Notes: a model not told the origin generated them from the sequence alone. A stretch of 64,000 bases of DNA from Pseudomonas fluorescens (GCF_001708445.1 NZ_CP015637.1:5023001-5087000); one strand, 5' to 3'. Positions 44,146-60,100 are shown, numbered from the stretch's first letter. Numbers and translations are program-made.

Positions 44146-46764
44146 TTAAATACCTGCCTCGACAAACGGCACGGTCAGGGCCAGGGCCGCGTCCAGGGCA
44201 CCAGCGTCTACACCACCGCCTTGCGCCATGTCCGGACGACCACCGCCCTTCCCGCCCACTGCCGCAGCGGCTTGCTTCATCAAATCACCGGCCTTGAGTT
44301 GACCGGTCAGGTCCTTGGTTACACCGGCAACCAGAACGACCTTATCCTCATGGACACTGCCGAGCAGGATCACTGCGCGGCCGAGCTTGTTCTTCAACTG
44401 ATCGACCAAGGCCAACAACGCCTTGCCATCCTGACCGTCCAGGCGCGCTGCCAGGACTTTCACACCCTTGACGTCCAGGGCGGAAGCAGACAAATCGTCA
44501 CCTGCCGCGCTGGCAGCCTTGGCTTGCAACTGCTCCAGCTGTTTCTCCAGCACGCGGTTGCGCTCGAGCACGGCCGACAGCTTGTCGATCAGATTGTCGC
44601 GGCTGCCCTTGACGAGCGTAGCCGCTTCCTTGAGTTGTTCTTCAGCCGCATTGAGATAGGCCAGGGCCGCAGCACCGGTCACCGCTTCGATACGACGTAC
44701 GCCCGATGCCACACCGCCTTCGCTGATGATTTTCAGCAGGCCGATGTCGCCCGTACGGTTGGCGTGGATACCGCCACACAGTTCCACCGAGAAGCTGCCG
44801 CCCATGCTCAGTACACGTACGTTGTCGCCATACTTCTCGCCGAACAGCGCCATGGCCCCCTTGGCCTTGGCGGTCTCGATATCGGTTTCTTCGGTTTCCA
44901 CCGGGGTGTTCTTGCGCACTTCGGCGTTGACGATGTCTTCCAGGGCCTTGATTTGCTCCGGCTTGATCGCTTCGAAGTGGCTGAAGTCGAAGCGCAGGCG
45001 CTGGCTGTCGACCAACGAGCCCTTCTGTTGGACGTGCTCGCCCAATACCTGGCGCAGTGCAGCATGCAGCAAGTGAGTGGCCGAGTGGTTCAGCGACGTG
45101 GCGTGACGCACATCGGCGTCTACCTGGGCGTCCACTGGCGAACCGACGATCAGGCTGCCCGACGCCAATACACCATGGTGCAGGAAGGCGCCGCCGGTCT
45201 TGGTGGTATCGCGCACATCAAAACGACCGGAGGACGCCTTGAGGAAACCGCAGTCGCCAATCTGGCCACCGGACTCGGCGTAGAACGGCGTCCGGTCCAG
45301 GACCACCACGCCGTCGTCACCTTCGTTCAAGACGTCGACCGACTGGCCGTCCTTGTACAGCGCAACGACCTTGGCCGCACCGCTGGTGGCCTTGTAGCCG
45401 GTAAATTCGGTGGCCACGTCAACCTTGACCAGGCTGTTGTAGTCCATGCCGAACGAGCTGGCGGAACGCGCGCGCACACGCTGGGCCTCCATCTCGCGCT
45501 CGAAGCCTGCCTCGTCCAGGGTCAGGTTACGCTCACGGGCGATGTCGCCGGTCAGGTCCATCGGGAAGCCGTAGGTGTCATAGAGCTTGAACACCACGTC
45601 GCCCGGCACCACGCTGCCTTGCAGGCCGGCGAGGTCTTGCTCGAGGATTTTCAGGCCCTGCTCCAGGGTCTTGGCGAACTGCTCTTCTTCAGCCTTGAGC
45701 ACGCGCTCGATGTGCGCCTGGTTCTGCTTGAGTTCCGGGAATGCATCGCCCATCTCGGCAACCAGGGCCGCGACGATCTGGTAGAAGAAGCTACCGCTGG
45801 CGCCCAACTTGTTGCCGTGACGGCAAGCGCGACGAATGATACGGCGCAGCACGTAGCCACGGCCTTCGTTGGACGGCAGCACGCCGTCGGCAATCAGGAA
45901 GCCGCAGGAACGGATGTGGTCAGCCACCACTTTCAACGACGCCTGGTCTTCATTGGCGCAACCAATGGCCTTCGCAGCCGCGGCCAGCAGGCTCTGGAAC
46001 AGGTCGATTTCGTAGTTGGAATGAACGTGCTGCATCACCGCACTGATCCGCTCCAGGCCCATGCCGGTATCTACCGACGGCGCTGGCAACGGATGCAACA
46101 CACCATCGGCGGTGCGGTTGAACTGCATGAACACGTTGTTCCAGATTTCGATGTAACGGTCACCGTCTTCTTCCGGCGAACCCGGTGGGCCACCCCAGAT
46201 ATCGGCGCCGTGATCGTAGAAAATCTCGGTGCAAGGACCGCACGGGCCGGTATCGCCCATGGTCCAGAAGTTGTCGGAGGCGTACGGCGCGCCTTTGTTG
46301 TCGCCGATACGCACCATGCGCTCAGGCGGCACCCCGACTTGCTTGGTCCAGATGTCGTAAGCCTCGTCATCGCTGGCGTAGACGGTGACCCAGAGCTTTT
46401 CCTTCGGCAGTTTCAGTACGCCGGTCAGGAAGGTCCAGGCGAAGTTGATCGCATCCTGCTTGAAATAATCGCCAAAGCTGAAGTTGCCGAGCATTTCGAA
46501 AAAAGTGTGGTGACGGGCGGTGTAGCCGACGTTTTCCAGGTCGTTGTGCTTACCACCGGCGCGCACGCACTTCTGGCTGCTGACGGCACGGGTGTAGGCG
46601 CGTTTTTCCTGGCCCAGGAAGCAGTCCTTGAACTGGTTCATCCCCGCGTTGGTGAACAGCAGGGTGGGGTCGTTGCCTGGGATCAAGGAGCTGGAGGCGA
46701 CACGGGTGTGACCTTGCTCTTCGAAGAAGCGAAGGAAGGCTTCACGGATTTCTGCGCTTTTCAT
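44146..46764 (-). CDS. alaS: Alanyl-tRNA synthetase
   Basis: An 872-residue class II synthetase. Aminoacylation core at the N-terminus ([31 protein letters not shown]), editing domain with the zinc-binding [16 protein letters not shown] and [13 protein letters not shown], and the C-Ala domain at the end ([21 protein letters not shown]). ATG 46764 gives the standard start; the longer frame has no homology. Upstream of lysC. Confidence 0.97.
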   Translation of the reverse strand: MKSAEIREAFLRFFEEQGHTRVASSSLIPGNDPTLLFTNAGMNQFKDCFLGQEKRAYTRAVSSQKCVRAGGKHNDLENVGYTARHHTFFEMLGNFSFGDYFKQDAINFAWTFLTGVLKLPKEKLWVTVYASDDEAYDIWTKQVGVPPERMVRIGDNKGAPYASDNFWTMGDTGPCGPCTEIFYDHGADIWGGPPGSPEEDGDRYIEIWNNVFMQFNRTADGVLHPLPAPSVDTGMGLERISAVMQHVHSNYEIDLFQSLLAAAAKAIGCANEDQASLKVVADHIRSCGFLIADGVLPSNEGRGYVLRRIIRRACRHGNKLGASGSFFYQIVAALVAEMGDAFPELKQNQAHIERVLKAEEEQFAKTLEQGLKILEQDLAGLQGSVVPGDVVFKLYDTYGFPMDLTGDIARERNLTLDEAGFEREMEAQRVRARSASSFGMDYNSLVKVDVATEFTGYKATSGAAKVVALYKDGQSVDVLNEGDDGVVVLDRTPFYAESGGQIGDCGFLKASSGRFDVRDTTKTGGAFLHHGVLASGSLIVGSPVDAQVDADVRHATSLNHSATHLLHAALRQVLGEHVQQKGSLVDSQRLRFDFSHFEAIKPEQIKALEDIVNAEVRKNTPVETEETDIETAKAKGAMALFGEKYGDNVRVLSMGGSFSVELCGGIHANRTGDIGLLKIISEGGVASGVRRIEAVTGAAALAYLNAAEEQLKEAATLVKGSRDNLIDKLSAVLERNRVLEKQLEQLQAKAASAAGDDLSASALDVKGVKVLAARLDGQDGKALLALVDQLKNKLGRAVILLGSVHEDKVVLVAGVTKDLTGQLKAGDLMKQAAAAVGGKGGGRPDMAQGGGVDAGALDAALALTVPFVEAGI

Positions 46765-46910
46765 TAGGTTCTTCCACGGAGTCTGCGGCCAAAGGCCAGT
46801 GCGCAACATCATCAGACGGAGCGACGGCAAAGGGCCGCATTATATCGGCCCTTTGCCGGTGGTACAGCGTGTTTATGTGATAGAAACAGTCAATTAGACG
46901 GTCTGCACGC

Positions 46911-47915
46911 TCATTTGCGCGAAAACTCGACGAATGTTTGCACGACCTGCTCGATTTGCGCCCGGCTGACATCCAGATGCGTGACCATGCGCAGACGCGG
47001 CGCGGCGCTCAATTTGACCCTGCGTTCAGCGGCAAAGGCTTTCAAGGCTTCGGCCTGCTCACCGATCTGTACGTAGACCATATTGGTCTGCACCGGCTCC
47101 ACGGTATAACCGGCCTTGCGCAACTCCTCCCCCAGCCATTGCGCATTGGCGTGATCGTCGGCCAGGCGCTGCACCTGGTGGTCCAGCGCATATAGCCCCG
47201 CCGCCGCCAGGGAGCCGGCCTGGCGCATGCCACCGCCGACCATCTTGCGCAGGCGCCGCGCCTTGGCGATCAGCGCCGTGGAACCACACAACACCGAGCC
47301 AATCGGCGCGCCGAGGCCCTTGGACAGGCACACCGACACCGAATCGAAGTGCCGCGTGATCTCCCGCGCATCCACCTCCAGCTTGACCGCTGCGTTGTAG
47401 AGGCGCGCGCCGTCCAGGTGCAGGGCCAGGCCATGTTCACGGGTAAAGGCCCGGGCTTTCGCCAGGTATTCCAGTGGCAGCACCTTGCCCTGCATCGTGT
47501 TTTCCAGGGCCAGCAGGCGGGTGCGGGCGAAATGGAAATCGTCGGGCTTGATCGCGGCCAGCACCTGGTCCAGGTCCAGGGAGCCGTCCGCCTGGACTTC
47601 CAGCGGTTGCGGCTGGATCGAACCCAGCACCGCCGCGCCGCCGCCTTCGTATTTATAGGTGTGGGCCTGCTGGCCGACGATGTATTCCTCGCCGCGCTCA
47701 CAGTGCGCCATCAACGCCAGCAGGTTGCTCATGGTGCCGGTCGGGACGAACAACGCCGCAGGGAACCCCAGGCGCTTGGCCAGTTCGGCCTCCAGGCGGT
47801 TGACGCTGGGGTCTTCACCGTAGACATCATCGCCACTGACGGCGCTGGCCATCGCGTCGAGCATGCCGGGGGTGGGTTGGGTCACGGTGTCGCTGCGCAG
47901 GTCAATCACGGTCAT
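46911..47915 (-). CDS. ltaE: Low-specificity L-threonine aldolase
   Basis: A 334-residue PLP enzyme cleaving L-threonine and L-allo-threonine to glycine and acetaldehyde. The N-terminus [31 protein letters not shown] and the PLP lysine in [14 protein letters not shown] are characteristic. ATG 47915 is chosen over a frame opening at 48023. Divergent from the FMN riboswitch-ribH2 unit. Confidence 0.93.
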   Translation of the reverse strand: MTVIDLRSDTVTQPTPGMLDAMASAVSGDDVYGEDPSVNRLEAELAKRLGFPAALFVPTGTMSNLLALMAHCERGEEYIVGQQAHTYKYEGGGAAVLGSIQPQPLEVQADGSLDLDQVLAAIKPDDFHFARTRLLALENTMQGKVLPLEYLAKARAFTREHGLALHLDGARLYNAAVKLEVDAREITRHFDSVSVCLSKGLGAPIGSVLCGSTALIAKARRLRKMVGGGMRQAGSLAAAGLYALDHQVQRLADDHANAQWLGEELRKAGYTVEPVQTNMVYVQIGEQAEALKAFAAERRVKLSAAPRLRMVTHLDVSRAQIEQVVQTFVEFSRK

Positions 47916-48108
47916 GAAACAGGCCTCTGGCGGATTGGATAAGTCCCTTTGTGAGTGATTACTGCGGGCAAAACCACGGAATATCAAGCCCCACTCGCAT
48001 TCAATCGAATACCAACCAAACAAACCGATATAGGTTATCGATACAGCGATCGTGCAGTTTTTGAAAAACCATGTTAAAAACTCTCCGCCGCCAGGGTTCT
48101 GGTGGCAA

Positions 48109-48274
48109 CGTTCTCAGGGCGGGGTGCAATTCCCCACCGGCGGTAATTGCGCGCAATGTGCATAGCCCGCGAGCGCTTGGCGCCTCGAACTGCTCACGCA
48201 GGACGGCGACAAGGTCAGCAGACCCGGTGTGATCCCGGGGCCGACGGTCATAGTCCGGATGAAGAGAGAACGGG
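48109..48274 (+). ncRNA. FMN riboswitch (RFN element)
   Basis: The conserved FMN aptamer is complete in order: GTTCTCAGGGCGGGGTGCAA, TTCCCCACCGGCGGTAAT, a variable arm, GGTCAGCAGACCCGGTGTGA, then CCGACGGTCATAGTCCGGAT and GAAGAGAGAAC. It ends about 115 nt before ribH2 and should lower its expression when FMN is high. Confidence 0.95.
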
Positions 48275-48388
48275 ATTGGCACCTAAGGGCCGCACGCTGA
48301 CCGCATGCCTGCATGACTCAGCGGTTCGTACCCTTAAATCCCATTCGATTCATAACGCCCTGTTTTTTTCTTAAACAGGAGTCAGAAC

Positions 48389-48898
48389 ATGCAACCCACC
48401 GCAATCGACAGCAAAAGCAAAAACCACCACGGCGAGCGCGTCGCGTTTATCCAGGCCTGCTGGCACAAGGATATTGTCGACCAGTCCCGTAAAGGCTTCC
48501 TCGCCGAAATGATCGCCCTGGGCTACCAGGAATCGGACATCGACTTCTTCGAAGTCGGCGGCGCCTTTGAAATGCCCCTGCACGCCAAACTGCTGGCCAA
48601 GACCGGCCGTTACGCCGGTATCGTCGCCGCCGCGCTGGTGGTGGATGGCGGCATCTACCGTCACGAATTCGTCGCCCAGTCGGTGGTCAGTGGCCTGATG
48701 CAGGTACAGCTGGAAACCGAAGTGCCAGTGTTCTCGGTGTCCCTGACCCCGCATCACTTCCATGCCGGCAGTGAGCACCACACGTTCTTCTACGAGCACT
48801 TCGTACACAAAGGCCAGGAAGCTGCGCGCACTTGCGCCGACACCCTGCACAAGGTGCGTGCGATCCGTCGCAGTGAGCCGCGGGCCCTAGCGGTCTAA
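48389..48898 (+). CDS. ribH2: Type II lumazine synthase (RibH2)
   Basis: A 169-residue 6,7-dimethyl-8-ribityllumazine synthase, penultimate step of riboflavin synthesis. Key segments: VAFIQACWHKDIVDQSRKGF, FFEVGGAFEMPLHAKLL, DGGIYRHEFVAQSVVSGLMQVQL and TPHHFHAGSEHHTFF. The IYRHEFV and HHFH features match the Brucella RibH2-type decameric form rather than the icosahedral RibH of the main rib operon. It is monocistronic under its own FMN riboswitch. Confidence 0.9.
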   Translation: MQPTAIDSKSKNHHGERVAFIQACWHKDIVDQSRKGFLAEMIALGYQESDIDFFEVGGAFEMPLHAKLLAKTGRYAGIVAAALVVDGGIYRHEFVAQSVVSGLMQVQLETEVPVFSVSLTPHHFHAGSEHHTFFYEHFVHKGQEAARTCADTLHKVRAIRRSEPRALAV

Positions 48899-48913
48899 GC
48901 AACACTGCAAAAC

Positions 48914-48964
48914 AAAATGTGGGAGGGGCGGTGCGACGATTCGACTTGCCCCCTCCCACATTTG
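48914..48964. repeat. REP doublet between ribH2 and astE
   Basis: AAAATGTGGGAGGGGCGGTG and GACTTGCCCCCTCCCACATTT are inverted around CGACGATTC, a compact hairpin between convergent genes; it may also act in 3' end protection. Confidence 0.85.
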
Positions 48965-48985
48965 GATCCGGATACGCCTTGAGAC

Positions 48986-49990
48986 CTATGCCAGGCCCAC
49001 GTCCGTGGTCGGCACGATCAATATCCCTGCCCGCAAGCCATTCTTCACCTTCGGGTTGGGGAAGATGATGCGTGCACCCTCCTCCTCGATCACCCAGCGG
49101 GTCTTGGCGACGTCTTCGGCCAGCAGATAACCCTTTTCCAGTTCCGAAAAGTTTTCCACGTCCGCCGGCAGGTGCAGCAGGAACGCATCGCTGTGCTTGA
49201 TGACTTCCCGCGACACGGCGAACAGTTTCAAGCCGTCCAGGCTGTCAGTCTCAGGCTCGCTGCCTTCGATGATCTGCGTGAGGCGCAGCTCCAGGCGGGA
49301 AACATTGACGCCCTGGTTCTGCCCGAACGGCCGCGCCTTGCCCAGCTCCAGGGTGAAGGCTTCGGCACCGAGTTGTTCGTAGGTAAAGGCAGTGAAGGTG
49401 ATCGAGGTCTTGTTCTGCAACAGCACCGCCTGCATGCCGGCAGCGCTCAAGCGGGCCAGTTCGCGCCGCGAGTGCTGGCGCCCGTCCTTCCATGGGTAAA
49501 GGGCGAACTGCTCGATCTTCGAGCCGCGAATCGCAGTGTGCAGGTCATAATGCAGGCGCGAACGGCCAGGCACGCTGAAAAAGCTGCGGGCCAGTTGCTC
49601 CAGCTCGGCGGCACGCATGGCCTCGGGGCCGATGTTTTGTTCATGACGGCCGTTGAACAGCCGGTTGACGTCCAGTTCGAGGTAACGTTCACCGCGGCGC
49701 ATGGCCTCGGGGTTGCCGAACAGGAACAGAATACGGGTGCGGGGCTTGATCTGCCCACGGGCAATGCCATGCAACAGGCGGTCGAGCAATTCGATCGGCG
49801 CGGTTTCGTTGCCATGGATACCGGACGACAGCAGCAGGTCGCCGCCGTTGTCGCGGGCTTGCGGCGGGCGTACTTCGAGTGCGCCCTCGCTGAGCCAGCG
49901 CATCTGCACGCCGTCGACAGTCAGTTGAATTTTTTGCGCCGGTTCGCGACCGGCGAGGGTCAGTTCAAGCAGTTTGCCGAGGGCGAGCAT
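48986..49990 (-). CDS. astE: Succinylglutamate desuccinylase
   Basis: A 334-residue zinc hydrolase giving glutamate and succinate, the last step of the arginine succinyltransferase pathway. Zinc ligands lie in [15 protein letters not shown] and [12 protein letters not shown]; the catalytic Glu follows in the C-terminal ALTLELGK-type segment ([13 protein letters not shown]). It is the distal gene of the aru operon (aruE). Confidence 0.94.
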   Translation of the reverse strand: MLALGKLLELTLAGREPAQKIQLTVDGVQMRWLSEGALEVRPPQARDNGGDLLLSSGIHGNETAPIELLDRLLHGIARGQIKPRTRILFLFGNPEAMRRGERYLELDVNRLFNGRHEQNIGPEAMRAAELEQLARSFFSVPGRSRLHYDLHTAIRGSKIEQFALYPWKDGRQHSRRELARLSAAGMQAVLLQNKTSITFTAFTYEQLGAEAFTLELGKARPFGQNQGVNVSRLELRLTQIIEGSEPETDSLDGLKLFAVSREVIKHSDAFLLHLPADVENFSELEKGYLLAEDVAKTRWVIEEEGARIIFPNPKVKNGLRAGILIVPTTDVGLA

Positions 49991-50001
49991 ACGCAGCTTC
50001 C

Positions 50002-50292
50002 TTAGTGGTTGCAGCCTGGGCCGTGGACGTGATCGTCATCATCACCTTCAACGTCGGCCGGTTCCATTTCCAGTTGCAGGCTCATCAGGTTGGTAGCCAG
50101 TGGGCGCATCAGCAGGTTGGCGTATTCGGAGTCGCCTTCTTCCACATCCACACCGATCAGCAGCTGGCCACGGCCGTCGTGCTGGATCCAGATTTCCTTA
50201 CCCTGCCAGACCACGGCGACGCGGGTGCAGGAGGTTTCCAGCTGGGTGCCGTCGGTGTCTTCAAGGATCAGTTGCAGGGTGTCGGTGCTCAT
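50002..50292 (-). CDS. Conserved small protein of the aru operon (PA0900-like)
   Basis: A 96-residue acidic protein between astB and astE, 11 bp before astE. It reads as a beta-rich domain ([36 protein letters not shown]) with an Asp/His-rich end ([13 protein letters not shown]) that could bind metal. Some databases label such proteins topoisomerase II, without support in the sequence. Conserved position suggests a role in arginine catabolism; function unknown. Confidence 0.8.
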   Translation of the reverse strand: MSTDTLQLILEDTDGTQLETSCTRVAVVWQGKEIWIQHDGRGQLLIGVDVEEGDSEYANLLMRPLATNLMSLQLEMEPADVEGDDDDHVHGPGCNH

Positions 50293-50315
50293 AAATAACT
50301 CTCAGCCGTACGGCG

Positions 50316-51662
50316 TTAATTGATCTGGAAAGGATAAACCGAGCCCAGTTTAAGGATTTGCGTCAGTTCATCCAGTGCCGTCCGGCACTCAAGCAGCAAT
50401 TGCGGGTCAGCCAGGTCGGTTTCGCGCAGGCTGTCGCGGTAGTGCTTGTCGACCCATTGGGTCAGTGTGTCGTACAACGGCGCGGTCATGATAACCCCTG
50501 GGTTCACCGCTGCCAGCTCGGTTTCGTTCAACGCCACGCGCAAACGCAGGCACGCCGGCCCACCGCCATTCTGCATGCTTTGCTTGAGGTCGAAGACCTT
50601 GACTTCGCGAATCAACCCACCGGACGCCGTCAGGCCTTGCAAGTAGTGCCATACGCGCTCGTTGGCGCGGCATTCTTCGGGCACGATCAGCAACATCGAG
50701 CCATCGGCGCGGCTCAGCAGTTGGCTGTTGAACAGGTAGGAACGCACGGCGTCCTCGACACTGACCTGGGCGCGCGGCACGCAGATGGACTGGAAATTGC
50801 CGCCCAACCGGCCCAACTTGCCCTGCAACTCGGCAAGCATCTGTTCGGTATTGAGGAACGCATCCTCGTGGTAGAACAGCACTTCGCCGTTGCCCACCGC
50901 GATCACATCGTTGTGGAACACGCCGGCATCGATCACGGCCGGGTTCTGCTGGGCGTAGACCACGCCTTCATCTTTCAAACCGTGCAGCCGCGCAACGGCT
51001 TGCGACGCTTCCAGGGTTTGACGCGCCGGGTATTTCTGCGGGGCGGGGTAACGGCTGTCGAACGCGCTGCGGCCGTACACGAAAAACTCCACACCGGCCT
51101 GGCCATAGTCGCGGCAAAAACGCGTGTGGTTGGCTGCGCCTTCGTCACCGAACTGCGCCACCGCCGGCAGGGCCGCGTGGTGGGCAAAGTGTTTCTGGTC
51201 AGCAAACATCGCCCCCAGCACGCGGCTGGTCGTGGGGTGTTCGATGCTGCGGTGGTATTTGCAATTGAGGTTGGCGGCGGTGAAATGCACGCGGCCATCC
51301 GCGGTGTCGGCGCTCGGGCTGACGGTGGCGGCATTGGCCACCCACATGCTCGATGCCGAACAACTGGCCACCAGCAGCGGCATGGCGTGCTTGGCCGCCT
51401 GCTCGATCACTTGGGCGTCGCTGCCGCTGAAGCCGAGGTTGCGCAAGGCGGCCACGTCCGGGCGTTCCTGAGGCGCGAGCACCCCTTGCACGAAGCCCAT
51501 GTCCATCAGCGCTTTCATCTTCTGCAAGCCCTGCAACGCGGCTTCCTTGGGGTTGGAAGACTGCTGGCTGTTGCTCTGGGACGCGACGTTGCCGTAGGAC
51601 AAACCGCCGTAGTTATGGGTCGGCCCCACTAGACCGTCAAAATTGACTTCATAGGATTTCAT
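50316..51662 (-). CDS. astB: N-succinylarginine dihydrolase
   Basis: A 448-residue enzyme of the guanidino-group hydrolase fold, converting succinylarginine to succinylornithine, CO2 and 2 NH3. N-terminus [24 protein letters not shown] is diagnostic; [21 protein letters not shown] and the C-terminal [12 protein letters not shown] (catalytic Cys region) are intact. ATG 51662 is chosen, since the longer frame runs through a REP. Fifth in the operon. Confidence 0.96.
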   Translation of the reverse strand: MKSYEVNFDGLVGPTHNYGGLSYGNVASQSNSQQSSNPKEAALQGLQKMKALMDMGFVQGVLAPQERPDVAALRNLGFSGSDAQVIEQAAKHAMPLLVASCSASSMWVANAATVSPSADTADGRVHFTAANLNCKYHRSIEHPTTSRVLGAMFADQKHFAHHAALPAVAQFGDEGAANHTRFCRDYGQAGVEFFVYGRSAFDSRYPAPQKYPARQTLEASQAVARLHGLKDEGVVYAQQNPAVIDAGVFHNDVIAVGNGEVLFYHEDAFLNTEQMLAELQGKLGRLGGNFQSICVPRAQVSVEDAVRSYLFNSQLLSRADGSMLLIVPEECRANERVWHYLQGLTASGGLIREVKVFDLKQSMQNGGGPACLRLRVALNETELAAVNPGVIMTAPLYDTLTQWVDKHYRDSLRETDLADPQLLLECRTALDELTQILKLGSVYPFQIN

Positions 51663-51727
51663 CGGCGAGGCTCCACGAACATCTGTTTTTATAGGCATCA
51701 AATTACTTGAATACGCCACTGAACCCT

Positions 51728-51817
51728 GTGGGAGGGGGCTTGCCCCCGATAGCGGTGGATCAGTCACCTGATTCATCAACTGACACACCGCCATCGGGGG
51801 CAAGCCCCCTCCCACAT

Positions 51818-51818
<1 letters not shown>
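51728..51818. repeat. REP doublet between astD and astB
   Basis: GGGAGGGGGCTTGCCCCCGA and an inverted GGGGGCAAGCCCCCTCCCAC flank a 35-bp spacer with TCAGT/ACTGA-like dyads. Being inside an operon it could modulate relative mRNA stability of upstream and downstream cistrons. Confidence 0.9.
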
Positions 51819-54309
<2,491 letters not shown>

Positions 54310-54356
54310 GCTATCTCCTCAAACGGGCCGCTTTGCAGCCACCCGCGAAACTCTAT

Positions 54357-55376
54357 TTATACCGCTACCAGGCGCACACTCGCGCCGTCGCCGACACCCA
54401 GGGCTTCGGCCGCGGCCAAGTCCAGGGTCACCGGTTTGCCGGGGGCGTAATCCAGTTCCAGCATCACCGCGCGGTAGTCCTGCAACTGGCCGTTGCTCAC
54501 CAGGTACTGGCGGCCGACGCCCTTGACCATTTCACCGATCTTCACCGGCACCACACGGCTCTGGGCGATCGAGCGAATCCCCGAGACCCGTGCGTGCAAC
54601 GTCGGGCCACCGTCGAAGATGTCGATGTAATGGTCGGTCTCGAAGCCTTCGCGCATCAGGATGTCGAAGGTGATCTGCGCCCGCGGGTGCACCTGGCCCA
54701 TGGCTTCCTGGGCTTCGTCCGGCAGCAGCGGTACATAGATCGGGTAATGCGGCATCAGCTCGGCGAGGAAGGTGCGGCTTTTCAGCCCGCACAGGCGCTC
54801 GGCGGCGGCATAGTTGAGGTCGAAGAAATTGCGCCCGATCGCATCCCAGAACGGCGAGTCACCGTTCTCATCGCTGTAGCCGACAATCTCGGTCACCACC
54901 GAGTCGGCAAAGCGCTCGGGGTGGCTGGCAACGAACAACAGGCGGCCACGGGAATTGAGTTCCGACCACGGCGAACCGACCAGCTCGGGCACCACGTAGA
55001 AGCTGGTGAGCAGGCTGTTGCCGGTGAGGTCGTGACACTGGGAAAGCACGTGGATCTTGTTGTGAATCTTCAGCTCACGGGAGGCGTGCACGAAGGTTTC
55101 GTTGCGAAAGCTGTAGAACGGCTCCGAGTAGCCGGCCGAAGCGACGATGGCCGAGCAGCCCGCCAGCTTGCCGGTCTCGGTGTCTTCCAACACAAAGAAA
55201 TAGCTCTCTTCACCGTTGAAACTGACCTCGGCCGCGAAAGACGCTTCGCTGGCCGCGATCTTGTCACTCAGGCGTTCGACATCATCCGGCAAGGAAGTGA
55301 CACCAATCGGGCTGTCCGCAGCCAGACGCTGTACCTCGCCCAGATCAGCCATTTGCGCGGGGCGCATCACCAGCAT
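54357..55376 (-). CDS. aruF: Arginine/ornithine N-succinyltransferase, alpha subunit
   Basis: A 339-residue AstA-family subunit paralogous to AruG: MLVMRPAQMADLGEVQRLAADSPIGVTSLPDDVERL, GRNFFDLNYAAAERLCGLKSRTFLAELMPHYPIY and DIFDGGPTLHARV. The heteromeric AruFG enzyme is typical of Pseudomonas, where E. coli has one AstA. Separated from aruC by a REP doublet. Confidence 0.95.
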   Translation of the reverse strand: MLVMRPAQMADLGEVQRLAADSPIGVTSLPDDVERLSDKIAASEASFAAEVSFNGEESYFFVLEDTETGKLAGCSAIVASAGYSEPFYSFRNETFVHASRELKIHNKIHVLSQCHDLTGNSLLTSFYVVPELVGSPWSELNSRGRLLFVASHPERFADSVVTEIVGYSDENGDSPFWDAIGRNFFDLNYAAAERLCGLKSRTFLAELMPHYPIYVPLLPDEAQEAMGQVHPRAQITFDILMREGFETDHYIDIFDGGPTLHARVSGIRSIAQSRVVPVKIGEMVKGVGRQYLVSNGQLQDYRAVMLELDYAPGKPVTLDLAAAEALGVGDGASVRLVAV

Positions 55377-55462
55377 GGTGTCACTCCTTAACTCGAAAAC
55401 TCATAGGGAAAAAATACCGGACAGGTCAGGAACACCACCTATCCTCTTGTGGGGCAAATTTC

Positions 55463-55557
55463 AATGTGGGAGGGGGCTTGCCCCCGATAGCCGTCTTCCA
55501 GTTGTTGCATCAGTGACTGATACACCGCTATCGGGGGCAAGCCCCCTCCCACATTTT
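55463..55557. repeat. REP doublet between aruC and aruF
   Basis: Inverted units ATGTGGGAGGGGGCTTGCCC (from 55463) and ATCGGGGGCAAGCCCCCTCC (to about 55553) with a spacer holding CAGTGACTG. Same family and similar arms as 32.2 and 51.75 kb. Confidence 0.9.
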
Positions 55558-55589
55558 TGACCCGGTCCAGCCAGCAAAATGTGTCGCTA

Positions 55590-56909
<1,320 letters not shown>

Positions 56910-56919
56910 TTATAGCGCC

Positions 56920-56940
56920 AACCCGCGATTTTCGCGGGTT
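56920..56940. other. Perfect inverted repeat between the two ArgR sites
   Basis: AACCCGCG-ATTTT-CGCGGGTT, an 8-bp stem. It could be a terminator-like hairpin, an operator, or part of the aruC leader. Confidence 0.5.
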
Positions 56941-56955
56941 TACGCCAATGCGACA
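56940..56955 (-). promoter_or_regulatory. ArgR half-site, distal
   Basis: Minus strand TGTCGCATTGGCGTAA again fits TGTCGC-N8-AA exactly, 51 bp (about five helical turns) from the proximal site and in the same orientation. Confidence 0.65.
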
Positions 56956-57120
56956 AATAGCATCGCAATGGCGCAGTTTAAACGCTGGCGCGTCACAACG
57001 GCAGATGGTCAAGCCGGATAGCTGCAACGTAACGGGCGGCCGGTTATCTATCTACCCCCGATGGGCCCACCGAAATTGGTCTGCTCTCACGCCTGTTCAT
57101 CACACCAAGGCGTCCCCCCC

Positions 57121-60100
57121 ATGACCCAACCGACCTCATCCCTCCAACTTCCGGACCTGGCGGTTTATCGCGACCCGCACATGGACATCCTCACGCAGGC
57201 CGTTCCCGACTGGCTGCCCAACCTCTCCCCAGCCAGACGCACCGCGCTGAGCAACGTCCAGCCGGACCTCCCCGCGTGGTACAAAACCGCCACCCCTGAA
57301 GCCCATGACACCCTCAAAACCCTGGTGAGCGCTGCCTGGAAGGCGAAGACCGCGGTCGATCAGGCCATGGGCAACCTGAAGTCGCCGCAAGACTTCGCCG
57401 CCCCATTGCTCCAAGCGCGCCTCAAGCAACGCTTTGGCGTTGAGCCAGATGTCAGCGCCACCTACTTGCGCCTGTACATTCCCCAAACCATCCCCTGGTT
57501 CCCCGTTCGCTCGGGGGCGGCAAGAACCTGGACCGTTTCACTGGTAGACGCCGCCCTGCACAACTTTGAAGCGGGCGAAGTATTCGAAGCGTCATCCGGT
57601 TTCATCACCCAGCCCACCCGTACCGGTCAATTCGACAGCCTGCCTTCTCTCGACGCGCACATCGCGGTCGATCAGTTCACTGCCCTGTGCCGGGAACTGG
57701 ACATCGGCGCCCAGTACCAGCGCTACCTTGAACAATTCTTTGATTTCAAAAACCCGGTGGCCGCAACCCGCCTGCGATTGAAGCTCAAGCAAAGCCAGGT
57801 GGCGGACTTGAGCGTCGCGTTGCAGATGGCCCGGATGAAAGGCGATCTGCCTGACGATCAGTCCTTCATACGCTTGCAACGCCTGCTCAACACCGACGAC
57901 AGCCACAGCACCTGCTACCCGCTGCTGTGCTACAGCCTGAGCATCATGTCGACCACGCTGACCGGCATCGTGCTGTTTGCCGAAAACATTGGCAGTCGTC
58001 ACCCGGTAGGTGTGATCGCCTATATCCCGGACGACCCCTACGCACCGCTCAAACAGTACCCCACACTCGCCGACTTCATGAGCGCATTGGGCAACCACCT
58101 GCGCAACGCCGAGTACCAACAGTTCTTCAGCCGCTTCGTCAATCACGAAGAGCGCGGCCCCTTCTTCGCCGACCTCAACCGCCGGCTCTCCAAGGTCACC
58201 TGGCACCCGCACACTCACGGCGACCCGCTGCCGTCCTGGCGTGAGACCCCCATCGACCATCCACACCTGGCGTTCCGCGCCAGCGGCATCAGCGGGGACC
58301 TGTTCAGCCACCTGTTCCAGGCAACGCTCAGCAAGGTGTTCAACGATGCCCGCGCCATGGCCGTGTCCACGGCAAGCGTCGATCAGAAAGTACGCTGGGA
58401 GCGCTGGGCCATCGTGCAAAAAGTCGCGTCGGCGATCCTGCAAATCGCAGCGTTCATCGTCGCCCCATTTGTCCCTCCCGTGGGCCTGCTGATGCTCGGC
58501 TACAGCGCCTATCAAATGCTCGACGACGCCTTTGAATGGATCATCGACTGGGCGGTGGGCGACGTGACCGAGGCATTCGGGCACTTGTTATCGTTCGTGG
58601 AGCAAGGCGTGGAACTGGGCTTGTTCATCGCCGGCGCGCCCATGGCCGCCGGCGCCCTACGCGCCTTGCTGCCCTCCGAAGCGGTGAAGTTTTTCAACCG
58701 CCTCAAGCCCGTCATGCTGCCCAATGGCAAGGCTCGGCTCTGGAAACCGGACCTCGCGCCCTACGCCCACGATATCCAACTGCCCAGCCACGCTTACCCC
58801 GGCCCAGAAGGGCTGCATCCCCATAACGGTAAAGATATCCTGCTGCTGTCGGACAAACCCTTCGTGGTACTGACGGATCCGAAGACCCAACAGCCCTACC
58901 TGAAACATCCCACCCGAACCAACGCCTACCGCCCGCCCCTGCTGACCAATGGCAAAGGCGCCTGGCTGAGCGAGCTGGATACCCCCTTGAGTTGGGACAG
59001 CGCCACGCTCATGAAACGCCAGGGGCCGAAAACGGCCGGGCTCAACGATGAACAACTGGCCATGGCTCGTCATATCAGCGCCATCGACGACGGCGCCTTG
59101 CGCAAGATGTACGTCAACCAGCACCGACCGCCCCCGCTGCTGACCGATACCCTTGAACGCTTCCAGATCGACCGGGCGCTGCAGGACTTCATCGACCAAA
59201 TGAACAGCGATGACCCAGCGATTTACAAACGGGCCGATGCGCAAACCCAACTGCACCTGCTTGCCAACCTGAGCCTTTGGCCAAAAGCCAAGACGTTGCG
59301 CTTCCTCGATACCCAGGGCAAAACGCTCTGGGAACTGCCCGGTGAAAAAAACGCCAGCGTGGTGCAAGTACATGAAGCCCAATTGAAAAACGGCGACCTG
59401 CTGAAAACCTTGCTGGAAGCGCTGGACGAACCACAACGCAAAACCTTGCTGGGGGAAGCGTTCGGTGATCCGCTCACCTCCATGTCCAATCGGGCGCTCA
59501 AACTCAGAAAAAAACTGGGCGCACTGGCCCAATCGCATCGCCGCGAGTTGTTCGAGACCCGCTACCTGCTGCTCGATAAACCGAGCAACCCGCGCCAGCA
59601 AACATTGATCGACAACACGCCAGGCCTGCCACTCAGCGCAGCCGACGCCCTGCTGGAGAGCGCCAGCAGCACAGAACTCAAGGACGTCGACCAAGGTACC
59701 GTCCCGGCGCGCTTGACCCAGCTGGCTCAAGCGCTGCGCGACGAGGCACAGGTCAACCATGCCTATGAGGGCCTGTATCTGGATTCGACGGACGACCTGG
59801 GCACCCATCGACTGGCCTTGCACTCCCTGGAGCGACTGCCTGGCTGGTCAAAAAAAATACGCCTCGAGATACACGACCAAACCGGCATCCTCATGGATGC
59901 CATCGGCCCACCGAAGGCACGGATCAAGCGCACCCTGGTACGTTCCCCCGAAGGGCGATACACCCCCCAAGACAGCCGCGGCCCACTGTCTGGCGAAACA
60001 GACCTGTACAACGCACTCCTCCAGGCCCTCCCGGATGCCAGGCGCGACGCCCTGGGCCTGCACATCGGCCAAGGCCCGGCACTCAAGCAGGCATTGCGCA

